Below are positions 18,452-25,987 of a stretch of 29,958 bases of DNA, piece after piece (the first letter of the stretch is position 1; every line of letters begins with the position of its first letter). The notes beneath the pieces are model-generated. The model was not told where the DNA came from and did not search any database. It saw nothing but the letters and a program-made list of their open reading frames with translations. Source of the stretch: SZUA-287 sp036397975 (GTDB lineage Bacteria; Bacteroidota; Ignavibacteria; UBA10030; UBA6906); assembly GCA_036397975.1 (NCBI GenBank), contig DASWHW010000213.1, positions 1 through 29,958 on the forward strand, given 5' to 3'. The position numbers were made by a program, and so were the translations under genes.

Positions 18452-18738
18452 CTGACACCCAGTGGGATACGTATGAAGTATTTCACCAGACAAAAAAGGG
18501 GGATCCACATATTTATGTTGGATCTGTCCATGCCCCGGACCCATCGATGGCTTTACAGCTTGCACGGGATCAGTTTGCCCGACGACTAAAGTGCGTAAGT
18601 CTCTGGGTGGTCAATGCAAGAGATATCACGGCAACAGATTATCAGGCTGAGAATTTTTTTGCGCAGGTAACGGATAAAAGCTACCGTGATCCTAAGGCCT
18701 TCCAGGCCCCGGAAAAGGAACTGCCCGATGAGCACTGA
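18448..18738 (+). CDS. paaB: 1,2-phenylacetyl-CoA epoxidase subunit B
   Basis: Small subunit needed for assembly of the larger phenylacetyl-CoA epoxidase complex; no catalytic residues of its own are known. At 96 residues it has the family's normal size. TQWDTYEVFHQTKKGDPHIYVGSVHAPDPSMALQLARDQFARR is the typical PaaB core, including the vFhq.k.g..h.hvGsvhA pattern. It overlaps paaA by 4 bases and paaC by 11, which indicates one transcript. Confidence 0.94.
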   Translation: MTDTQWDTYEVFHQTKKGDPHIYVGSVHAPDPSMALQLARDQFARRLKCVSLWVVNARDITATDYQAENFFAQVTDKSYRDPKAFQAPEKELPDEH

Positions 18739-19519
18739 CCATCGAACGAAAAAGGCACTCCACCCTTTCCTCCTCTCCATGGCGGATGATGAACTTGCGC
18801 TCGGACATCGCAACTCCGAATGGACCGGTCATTCTCCGATCCTGGAGGAGGACATCGCGTTTTCCAATATTGCCCAGGATGAACTCGGTCACTCCCTTGT
18901 CTGGTACACTGAGTTGGAGAAACACACAGGCAAATCTCCTGATGCAATGGCATTTGAACGGCCGTGGGAGGAATTCACTTGTTGTCATTTCGTAGCTTAC
19001 CCAAAAGGCGATTTTGCCTACACGGTCGTGAGGCAGTTCCTGTTCGACGTTGGTGAAGAAGTGCGACTCACCTCTTTATTGCAAAGCAGCTACGCACCGT
19101 TTGTGGACATCGCGGGAAAACTTCTGCGTGAAGAAGAATACCATATTCTTCATTTGCGTGGTCTCATTGAACGTTTGGGTGATGCCACAGACGAAAGTCA
19201 TAAACGAATGCAGGCTGCTGTGACCATGGCTTTCCCACAAGCGCTTGGCGTTTTTGAGAAGTTGTCAACGGAGGACGATCTGATTCAGGAAGGAGTGTTC
19301 CCCGGGAATGAGAAATTGCAATCGCAGTGGCTTGAAAGCATCACGCCTGTTCTCCAGTCTGCTTCACTATCCTTGCCGATCCAGCAGAAGAATGGAACCA
19401 TCACGCCTCACTGCAAACCCGATAACGGGGGCCGATCACGAAACCACACTCCTCATCTTCAACAACTTATCGATGACCTCCAGGTAGTGTATAGAGCTGT
19501 CCCGGGTGCATCATGGTAA
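18728..19519 (+). CDS. paaC: 1,2-phenylacetyl-CoA epoxidase subunit C (structural)
   Basis: Non-catalytic ferritin-like partner that forms the heterodimeric core with PaaA; 263 residues from the ATG at 18728. Family stretches are LLSMADDELALGHRNSEWTGHSPILEEDIAFSNIAQDELGHS (about 15-56) and REEEYHILHLRGLIERLGDATDESHKRM (about 138-165). An in-frame upstream ATG at 18686 is rejected because it would bury 14 extra residues inside paaB and match nothing in the family. The segment after about residue 215 is polar and low in conserved features. The stop overlaps paaD by seven bases. Confidence 0.93.
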   Translation: MSTDHRTKKALHPFLLSMADDELALGHRNSEWTGHSPILEEDIAFSNIAQDELGHSLVWYTELEKHTGKSPDAMAFERPWEEFTCCHFVAYPKGDFAYTVVRQFLFDVGEEVRLTSLLQSSYAPFVDIAGKLLREEEYHILHLRGLIERLGDATDESHKRMQAAVTMAFPQALGVFEKLSTEDDLIQEGVFPGNEKLQSQWLESITPVLQSASLSLPIQQKNGTITPHCKPDNGGRSRNHTPHLQQLIDDLQVVYRAVPGASW

Positions 19520-19995
19520 TTACTGAAAGCGATCTTTGGGAGGCTCTCGGAACGATTACCGATCCTGAGATTCCCGTTCTTAGTCTTGTGGAGATGAAAG
19601 TTATCCGCAGTGTTTCCGTGGGTGAAGACCGAGCCCACGTCGTCATCTCCCCCACCTTCGTCGGATGTCCTGCAATGGATATGATGAAATCAGAAATTCG
19701 AAACAAACTCGTTTCCTTCGGTATTAATCACATAACGATCGAAACAACTTTTTCTCCCCCGTGGTCGACCGATATGTTGAGCGAAGAGACTCGGGAGAAG
19801 CTGCGGCTCTTCGGCATTGCACCACCTCCTCAACGCGGCGCAAATCTTCAAGCGGACCTCGCACAACCTGTTCGATGTCCGTTCTGTAGTTCAGAACAGA
19901 CCGTCCTCGAAAGTCCCTTCGGCGCAACACTGTGTCGACAATTGTTTTTCTGCCAGGGTTGCCGGCAATCGTTTGAGAGATTCAAGCCTTTGTAG
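19513..19995 (+). CDS. paaD: Phenylacetate degradation protein PaaD (MIP18/SufT-like with zinc ribbon)
   Basis: Accessory protein of the phenylacetyl-CoA epoxidase. It is believed to help mature the iron-sulfur or di-iron centre; it is not part of the isolated complex. The protein has 160 residues. The N-terminal MIP18/DUF59 domain (1-100) has ITDPEIPVLSLVEM with DPE at 17-19, and SPTFVGCPAMDMM with Cys52. The C-terminal zinc ribbon has Cys122, Cys125, Cys147 and Cys150 in two CxxC pairs, plus Cys141. Normally paaE, encoding the reductase, follows; here it does not. Confidence 0.93.
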   Translation: MVITESDLWEALGTITDPEIPVLSLVEMKVIRSVSVGEDRAHVVISPTFVGCPAMDMMKSEIRNKLVSFGINHITIETTFSPPWSTDMLSEETREKLRLFGIAPPPQRGANLQADLAQPVRCPFCSSEQTVLESPFGATLCRQLFFCQGCRQSFERFKPL

Positions 19996-20101
19996 TAGTG
20001 TGTGTGTTCACACGGCAGAAGAAAAGCTTGCACCTCAACGACACGATTCGTATTCTGTCAGTAGATCCTTTCCACTCTCGTCTCAGACTTTTAATTATCT
20101 C

Positions 20102-21391
20102 ATGTCGCTAAAAGAAATCAACGGAACAGTCTCTATCATGAACACCTCCGGTGGTCTCTTGCTTCTTGGCAGCGGCTCTCTTCGCCTACAGTATGTCGAT
20201 CACCGTCCTCACACAGCAAGTGTTTATCTTGCGGATACTGGAGAACTTCCTTCCCCCGATCGACTTCGAGATCTCGACCTCGCATATGCTCTCATTAAGA
20301 ACGAACAGGTGGAGTACAAAGTTATTTTCAAGGTCTACCGATGGATCCATGCTTTCGGTTCCACCAAGCCGGAATCTCTTCGAGGAAATATCTCAACCCT
20401 CACCTGTGTGGATACGAGCAAGAAGAAAGAAGACGCGATCGATGATATAACGGAAATAACATATTCCATTCCGGAGATTACCAGTCTTTCATATCAGCTC
20501 GGGTGGTTTCGCTATCAGGCCCTGGAGAAGCTGCTTGATATCGATCGAATTACAAAAAGTTCTTCACATCTCTCGGAGTTTGGGGTGTTCCCATTTCGGT
20601 ATGCGCCGGCTGTCCTCGCTATTGACGAAGACGAATCTGCCGATTCATTCAATCTTGTCCTTCGACATACGTTTACCTTTTACCTCAAGAATGCTCCGTT
20701 TGGAGACGACGCGATCTTGACCACCGATCATGTGATCACCATGCTGTTGGAGATTATTGGCTTCCTGGATAATCAGGATTACGCATATGATTCCGTCATG
20801 GTGAAGGACCCATACGGTCGGCAGCACACGGTCTACAAAACGGGGATTTCTGCCCCGCTCCGTTCTCATGTAGCGCGCGAACACCATGATATGGCGACCT
20901 ATTTTCGCGCAGTCGCGACGATTGCAAACGCTGTGTTTGAAAAACCCGCGCCTGAGCGGCTGAAGACATTCGTCGCGATGCGACGCCTCGTCCGGTCCGC
21001 CGAGCATGAGGAAATACCCGTGCGCGCAATGTACTACCACGCCTCGCTATCCTACCTTCTCGAAGTACTTACGCCATCGCTGGCGGCAGCACCGTATGCA
21101 AAACGGAGTCTGACTCGTTCGTTTGAAGATGGACATTTTACCGAAACGCAAAGCGAGCGAAAGACGTTATCAGATTTTGACCGATACCGAAACCAGTTGC
21201 TCGATAATGGGTTCCTCTTCGAGGACGATAAAGCTAAAACCTCTGATCTTGTTCGCAACGTCATTCCAATTATTTCGAAGGTTTTCTCTCGAGTTTGTTC
21301 ATTGGATGAGAGATCCTCAGCGGTTGTCCGAGAATTCCTTCAATCTAACTATACGCCGATTCCCTTCGACGAAAACACGCCTGTCATTTAG
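20102..21391 (+). CDS. Unrecognised 429-residue protein downstream of paaD
   Basis: I do not recognise this protein. It has 429 residues, no signal peptide, no membrane helix and no cysteine cluster, so it is probably cytoplasmic. The first 90 residues look beta-rich (INGTVSIMNTSGGLLLLGSGSLRLQYV). From about residue 130 on it looks mainly helical. One R-x4-H stretch (RAMYYH, about residue 321) has the spacing of HEPN ribonuclease motifs, but the surroundings do not clearly fit. The ATG at 20102 is chosen; the frame stays open upstream into paaD, but that part is a shadow of paaD. It lies 106 bases after paaD and converges on trpA, overlapping its end by 8 bases. It is not PaaE: no flavin, NAD or ferredoxin motif is visible. 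Confidence 0.75.
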   Translation: MSLKEINGTVSIMNTSGGLLLLGSGSLRLQYVDHRPHTASVYLADTGELPSPDRLRDLDLAYALIKNEQVEYKVIFKVYRWIHAFGSTKPESLRGNISTLTCVDTSKKKEDAIDDITEITYSIPEITSLSYQLGWFRYQALEKLLDIDRITKSSSHLSEFGVFPFRYAPAVLAIDEDESADSFNLVLRHTFTFYLKNAPFGDDAILTTDHVITMLLEIIGFLDNQDYAYDSVMVKDPYGRQHTVYKTGISAPLRSHVAREHHDMATYFRAVATIANAVFEKPAPERLKTFVAMRRLVRSAEHEEIPVRAMYYHASLSYLLEVLTPSLAAAPYAKRSLTRSFEDGHFTETQSERKTLSDFDRYRNQLLDNGFLFEDDKAKTSDLVRNVIPIISKVFSRVCSLDERSSAVVREFLQSNYTPIPFDENTPVI

Positions 21392-22217
21392 ATTTGTTTG
21401 TTTCAGCCTTCCTTTGATTTGATCGAAGAGAACTCTTCATCCATTGCACCCATGTGACGATCCCCTCGCGTGAAGAGTCGGCCTTTAGATGCCGGAGGAA
21501 TGCGGAACCAATGATAACGCCGTCGCAAGCATCAGCAAAGACTTTCGCCTGCTCAGGAGTTTGAATGCCGAAGCCCGTGAATACAGAATTATTCTGCACA
21601 ATGCTCTTTACCCTTCGAACATAATCTTGTTGCGATCCTTTTACACTGTTCCCCGTAACGGCTGTCGATGATACACAGTATAGGAATCCTGTACACACCT
21701 TATCGATCGCTTCAATTCGTTCTTCGGATGATGTTGGAGCAACGAGAAGAATGTTTGCCAGGTTGACACGAGTGATGTCATCGGAGACTAACCGTTGTTC
21801 TTCCAGAGGAACTTCCGGTAAGATAATACCATCGACGCCGGCTTCAGACGCTTCCAAAAGGAATTGCCGAATCCCATACTGAATAATTGGATTGATGTAT
21901 CCCATAAGAACTAAGGGAATCGAGCTTCGCTTGCGAAGGGCTGCCACCGCTTCGAGCGTACGTATAAGAGTCATTCCATTGCGGATCGCCGTTGCGGAAC
22001 ATTCCTGAATTACCGGACCATCAGCGAGAGGATCGGAGAATGGCATACCTAACTCGATGATATCCGCTCCCCCCTCTTCTGCCGCAAGGATGATATCGGT
22101 GGTGGCGTTGAGTTGAGGATATCCCGCAGTGACAAAAAGAACCAGAGCCTTTTCGTTTCTTTCCCGAAGACCTTGCAGGCAATCGGCAATCGCAAGACGT
22201 CCCCGTTGTTGTTTCAT
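21384..22217 (-). CDS. trpA: Tryptophan synthase alpha chain
   Basis: Splits indole-3-glycerol phosphate into indole and glyceraldehyde-3-phosphate and channels indole to TrpB; 277 residues, TIM barrel. The catalytic pair is E55 and D66 in IIELGMPFSDPLADGPVI, matching E49 and D60 of the Salmonella/E. coli enzyme with the same 11-residue spacing. VLMGYINPIIQYG and the phosphate-site glycines GFGIQTPEQAK and VIIGSAFLRHL are present. It is the last gene of the trp operon, 58 bases after trpB, and is the only gene there with a gap of that size. Its 3' end overlaps the convergent 429-aa gene by 8 bases. Confidence 0.96.
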   Translation of the reverse strand: MKQQRGRLAIADCLQGLRERNEKALVLFVTAGYPQLNATTDIILAAEEGGADIIELGMPFSDPLADGPVIQECSATAIRNGMTLIRTLEAVAALRKRSSIPLVLMGYINPIIQYGIRQFLLEASEAGVDGIILPEVPLEEQRLVSDDITRVNLANILLVAPTSSEERIEAIDKVCTGFLYCVSSTAVTGNSVKGSQQDYVRRVKSIVQNNSVFTGFGIQTPEQAKVFADACDGVIIGSAFLRHLKADSSREGIVTWVQWMKSSLRSNQRKAETNKSK

Positions 22218-22275
22218 AAAAGTATTGTTTGAGTACTGATTGTTGAGCGGTTGGAATGTGCAAAGCGGGGGTTTC

Positions 22276-23490
22276 TCACTCTGCTTGGAGCAACCCCTGA
22301 GTGAGGGTCTTCATATCCTTGTCTCCCCTTCCGGAAAGATTGACCACAATGAGATCATCTTCGGTTGTTGTAGGCAACAACGTCTTCAAATAAGCAATCG
22401 CGTGGGCCGATTCCAACGCAGGGATAATTCCCTCGAGGCGGGAAAGCAGCGTTGCCGCTTCCAGCGCTTCTTCGTCGGTCACTGAAACATACTCAACACG
22501 GCCCAAGTCTTTCAATCCACTATGCTCAGGGCCAACTCCCGGGTAATCTAAACCTGCCGAAATAGAATGTGCCTCTGCAACCTGTCCGTCTTTCCCCTGT
22601 AGCAAATAGCTGTATGAGCCGTGTAGCACTCCCGGTTTTCCCTTTGTCAATGTTGCTGCGTGCAACTGAGTGCCCAATCCTTTGCCAGCCGCCTCAACCC
22701 CAATCATTCGGCAGTCACTCTGGATAAAAGGGAAAAAAAGCCCCATCGCATTGCTCCCGCCACCAACACACGCCACCAGGATGTCTGGTGTTTGCTTCTT
22801 TCCCTTTTCTAATTGGACCCGGACCTCCGCGCCAATGGTGGCCTGGAAATCCCGGACCATCATCGGATATGGATGGGGGCCGACCACGGATCCAATAACA
22901 TAATATGTTGAGTCCGCGTGGGAAACCCAATCGCGGATGGCTTCACTCGTTGCGTCCTTGAGCGTCCGAGTCCCGCTCTCAACAGGGATAACCTGCGCGC
23001 CGAGAAGATACATCCGCTTTACATTCAGGCTCTGCCGACGCATGTCCTCGGCCCCCATATACACGATACATTCCATCCCCATTTTTGCAGCAACCGTCGC
23101 CGTTGCAACGCCGTGTTGTCCTGCCCCTGTCTCTGCGATGATTCGCGACTTGTTCATTCGTTTCGCGAGTAGCATTTGCCCGATGGTGTTGTTAATCTTG
23201 TGAGCGCCTGTGTGGCATAGGTCTTCACGCTTCAGAAAGATTTGAGCACCGTGAAAATGTTCAGTAAGACGGGATGCAAACGTTAGAGGAGTAGGACGAC
23301 CTACGTATTCTTCAAGGAGCATGACAAATTCAGATCGGAATAAGGGATCACGTCTAGCCTCAAGATATTGTCGCTCCAGTTCGAGAAGAGGAGACATGAG
23401 CGTTTCCGGAACGAAGCGCCCGCCATACGCGCCATAGTATCCATTCGCATCCGGAAGCTGATATTTTGTGGGAGTGGTTGGCACAATCAA
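22276..23490 (-). CDS. trpB: Tryptophan synthase beta chain
   Basis: PLP enzyme joining indole and serine into tryptophan, 404 residues. The PLP lysine is K98 in KREDLCHTGAHKINN, and the phosphate-binding loop is GGGSNAMG. ETGAGQHGVATA and EGIIPALESAHA are standard TrpB1-type stretches. The start is TTG at 23490, overlapping the aroF stop as TTGA; a GTG two codons later is an alternative. The N-terminus (YGAYGGRFVPETL) is complete either way. Confidence 0.96.
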   Translation of the reverse strand: MIVPTTPTKYQLPDANGYYGAYGGRFVPETLMSPLLELERQYLEARRDPLFRSEFVMLLEEYVGRPTPLTFASRLTEHFHGAQIFLKREDLCHTGAHKINNTIGQMLLAKRMNKSRIIAETGAGQHGVATATVAAKMGMECIVYMGAEDMRRQSLNVKRMYLLGAQVIPVESGTRTLKDATSEAIRDWVSHADSTYYVIGSVVGPHPYPMMVRDFQATIGAEVRVQLEKGKKQTPDILVACVGGGSNAMGLFFPFIQSDCRMIGVEAAGKGLGTQLHAATLTKGKPGVLHGSYSYLLQGKDGQVAEAHSISAGLDYPGVGPEHSGLKDLGRVEYVSVTDEEALEAATLLSRLEGIIPALESAHAIAYLKTLLPTTTEDDLIVVNLSGRGDKDMKTLTQGLLQAE

Positions 23491-24515
23491 GCAACTTCAA
23501 GACTCAACGCACGGTCAACAATGGGAGCGAGCTGCTTCATCTTTTCCATCAGATCGCGAAATCTTTCGGGCTTCAAGGATTGAAATCCATCGGAAAGAGC
23601 GTTTGCCGGTTCCGGATGTACTTCGATTATAACTCCATCCGCGCCAGCCGCAATGCCGGCAAGGGCCATTGATGCTACTCCATCCCACATCCCGATACCA
23701 TGACTGGGATCCACAATGATCGGCAGGTGAGAAAGCTTCTTAACGACCGGAATAGCGTTCAGATCGAGTGTATTTCTCGTGTATGGCTCGAACGTGCGGA
23801 TGCCTCGTTCACAGAGAATCACATCGTAATTTCCCCGAGCAAGAATATATTCTGCCGCCATGAGAAGTTCTTCAATTGTCGCCGAGATTCCTCTTTTCAG
23901 CAGAACCGGTTTGCGGAGTTCACCAACCGCTTCGAGCAACCCAAAGTTGTGCATGTTCCGTGCGCCGATTTGAATAACGTCGGCAACCTCAGCAACCGAA
24001 GAGAGCGTCAGCACGTCCCTGGCCTCCGTAACAATCTTCAAACCCGTTTTTGCTTTCGCTTCCCGGAGGAGCACAAGGCCTTCTTCTTTCATCCCTTGAA
24101 ACGCATAAGGGGATGTCCGGGGCTTGAACGCACCGCCACGGAGGAACTTCGCCCCCGCATCCTTCACCGCCTCAGCTGTTGCAATCAACTGTTCCCAGCT
24201 TTCAACAGAACAGGGGCCTGCAATGATTGCGATTTCTTTTCCGCCTATCACCTCCCCTTCAACATTGATTTCCGAGTTCTCCGGCTTTGCATCTCGCCCG
24301 ACGAGTTTATACGGCTTGGAGACAGGAATTGCATCGTCCACGCCGTGAAGCAACGCAAACGTTCCCGGATTGAGTTTTCCGTTGTTCCCGGTAATCCCGA
24401 TGCAGACACGCTGGGAGCCGGGGATTTCATGCGGTTGATATCCCAACCCGATAACGTGGTCTTTCACCCGGTTCACATCATCCCGTGTTGCATCTTTCTT
24501 CATTACTATCAGCAT
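23487..24515 (-). CDS. aroF: 3-deoxy-7-phosphoheptulonate (DAHP) synthase, type I-beta with N-terminal regulatory domain
   Basis: Condenses phosphoenolpyruvate and erythrose-4-phosphate, the first step towards chorismate; 342 residues. Residues 1-68 form a ferredoxin-like (ACT-like) domain of the kind that carries Phe/Tyr feedback control in the Thermotoga enzyme. The barrel follows: IAGPCSVES with metal-ligand Cys102, LRGGAFKPRTSPYAFQG, LLKRGISATIEE, ILCERGIRTFEPYTRNTLD and IVDPSHGIG. Its ATG overlaps trpF by seven bases, and its end overlaps trpB by four, so it is an integral member of the trp operon. This gives a chorismate-supply enzyme the same transcriptional control as tryptophan synthesis. 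Confidence 0.94.
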   Translation of the reverse strand: MLIVMKKDATRDDVNRVKDHVIGLGYQPHEIPGSQRVCIGITGNNGKLNPGTFALLHGVDDAIPVSKPYKLVGRDAKPENSEINVEGEVIGGKEIAIIAGPCSVESWEQLIATAEAVKDAGAKFLRGGAFKPRTSPYAFQGMKEEGLVLLREAKAKTGLKIVTEARDVLTLSSVAEVADVIQIGARNMHNFGLLEAVGELRKPVLLKRGISATIEELLMAAEYILARGNYDVILCERGIRTFEPYTRNTLDLNAIPVVKKLSHLPIIVDPSHGIGMWDGVASMALAGIAAGADGVIIEVHPEPANALSDGFQSLKPERFRDLMEKMKQLAPIVDRALSLEVA

Positions 24516-25156
24516 ACTGTCTCCCGATTGAATTTCTTCCGCATCGTATCGAGAATCTGAAACAATTCTTCGATACGGTCATGGTCCTTTTTTCCCGGCG
24601 AGCATTCCACTCCACTATTCACATCAACAGCGTAGGGACGAACCGTGGTTATTGCATCTTCTATATTGTCAGGACTAAGTCCTCCGGCAAGAATCAGATT
24701 GCCATACTCACGAGCCCGTGAAGCGATTGTCCAATCCATCGCATTTCCCGTCCCGCCGAACTCTCCTTCAGCATAAGGTTCCAAAAGAAATGTGTCTGAA
24801 GGATAAGTTTTAATGGATTCAAATGAAAAACCGTCAGTGACTCGAAAGGCTTTATATGAGGGATAAGGGCACAGCCTCACAAATTCCGGAGATTCATCTC
24901 CGTGGAATTGCACTGCGGAAATCCGTGTCAACTTCACAATTCGATCAACTTCCCCCATTGGTGTATTCACAAAAACACCAACGCATGCAACGAGACTTGG
25001 GACCTTCGAAATAATTTCTGCGGCTTTCTCCGGCTCAATAAACCGTTTGCTTCCGGAGAAGAAAACAAAGCCGAGAGCATCGGTTCCTGCTTCCACGGCA
25101 CATCGGGCATCCTCCACATTGGTGATCCCACAGATTTTTACCCGTGTCCTTTTCAA
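24509..25156 (-). CDS. trpF: Phosphoribosylanthranilate isomerase
   Basis: Amadori isomerisation of N-(5-phosphoribosyl)anthranilate to CdRP, 215 residues. The N-terminal VKICGITNVEDA contains the catalytic Cys9. VQFHGDESPEFV and LAGGLSPDNIEDAI follow, then AVDVNSGVECSPGKKDHDRI, where the general-acid Asp is in VDVNSGVE. That motif usually reads DVSSGVE; the Ser-to-Asn change is mild. The start is TTG at 25156, overlapping the trpC stop as TTGA. Confidence 0.95.
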   Translation of the reverse strand: MKRTRVKICGITNVEDARCAVEAGTDALGFVFFSGSKRFIEPEKAAEIISKVPSLVACVGVFVNTPMGEVDRIVKLTRISAVQFHGDESPEFVRLCPYPSYKAFRVTDGFSFESIKTYPSDTFLLEPYAEGEFGGTGNAMDWTIASRAREYGNLILAGGLSPDNIEDAITTVRPYAVDVNSGVECSPGKKDHDRIEELFQILDTMRKKFNRETVC

Positions 25157-25959
25157 GTGGTTGCCTTTTCCTCCTGAGTCTTGAATGATTCAAGAAGCAA
25201 TCTCAATTCAATACCGGGATCCGGAGCGCGCATAAAGCTCTCCCCGATAAGCACTGCATCAAAGCCCTCTTCGGCAAGGAGCCGCAGGTCCTCTGCAGAC
25301 GTTATCCCGCTTTCACTGACCTTCACAACACCATCCGGCAACAAACCCGACAGGCGAATCGAGATCTTAATGTCAGTTTCAAATGTTTCCAGATTTCGAT
25401 TGTTCACTCCGATAATTAAAGTCAACTCATTTGGAAGCTTTTCCAGATCATCTTCGTTATGCACTTCAATAATTACCTCGAGGCCTATGTCTTTCGCCTC
25501 GCTCAGTAATCTCGACAATGAGTTTTTGGTTAGTATTCGCGCTATTAATAATACCGCATCAGCACCGTAAGCCTTCGCCTCATGCAATTGAAATCCGTCC
25601 AGAATAAAGTCCTTACGCAAGATTGGAAGATCAACCTCACCGCGGACAGCCTCCAGAAAACTCAGTTGTCCCTGGAAGTACTTTTCGTCGGTAAGGATTG
25701 ATAATGCTTGAGCACCATTATTGACATACCCTTTTGCTAATTCTACTGGATCAAAATCATGGCGGATAATTCCCTTCGAGGGAGATGCCTTCTTGATTTC
25801 AGCAACAACGGAGAGAGATTTTGTCGAGAGTGCCTCTTGCAGGGAGAACGTGCGCCGCGTATACAGCGGGCGATCCACTAGAGTACGAAGGTTCGCAGCC
25901 GTTTTTCGCCGCCTGATTTCTTCTCTCTTATGTTGAATTATCACATCAAGAAAACTCAT
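25153..25959 (-). CDS. trpC: Indole-3-glycerol phosphate synthase
   Basis: Closes the indole ring of CdRP to give indole-3-glycerol phosphate; 268 residues, TIM barrel. The active-site residues are in VVAEIKKASPSKGII (E54, K56), LRKDFILDGFQLHEAKAYGADAVLLI (second Lys), GVNNRNLETFETDI and VSESGI. The start MSFLDVII at 25959 is preferred over an in-frame ATG at 25980 (MCVSWCT), since family members begin at the equivalent of FL..I...K. This leaves 28 bases after trpD. Confidence 0.96.
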   Translation of the reverse strand: MSFLDVIIQHKREEIRRRKTAANLRTLVDRPLYTRRTFSLQEALSTKSLSVVAEIKKASPSKGIIRHDFDPVELAKGYVNNGAQALSILTDEKYFQGQLSFLEAVRGEVDLPILRKDFILDGFQLHEAKAYGADAVLLIARILTKNSLSRLLSEAKDIGLEVIIEVHNEDDLEKLPNELTLIIGVNNRNLETFETDIKISIRLSGLLPDGVVKVSESGITSAEDLRLLAEEGFDAVLIGESFMRAPDPGIELRLLLESFKTQEEKATT

Positions 25960-25987
25960 TGTACACCAAGATACACACATGTATGAA

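Noticed and set aside
18686..18727. Upstream ATG for paaC
   Set aside because: It lies within the conserved end of paaB and adds residues unlike the family; the ATG at 18728 gives the normal N-terminus.
19999..20015. GTGTG..CACAC hairpin after paaD as a terminator
   Set aside because: Only five pairs and no T-run; it does not support separating the 429-aa gene from the paa transcript.
19817..20101. N-terminal extension of the 429-aa gene's frame into paaD
   Set aside because: It overlaps the zinc-ribbon half of paaD in another frame; the cysteines and conserved residues belong to PaaD, and the extension reads like a shadow translation.
23700..24560. 286-aa plus-strand open frame opposite aroF
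   Set aside because: Antisense to a gene with full DAHP synthase motifs; its translation looks random, and no promoter or ribosome site is evident.
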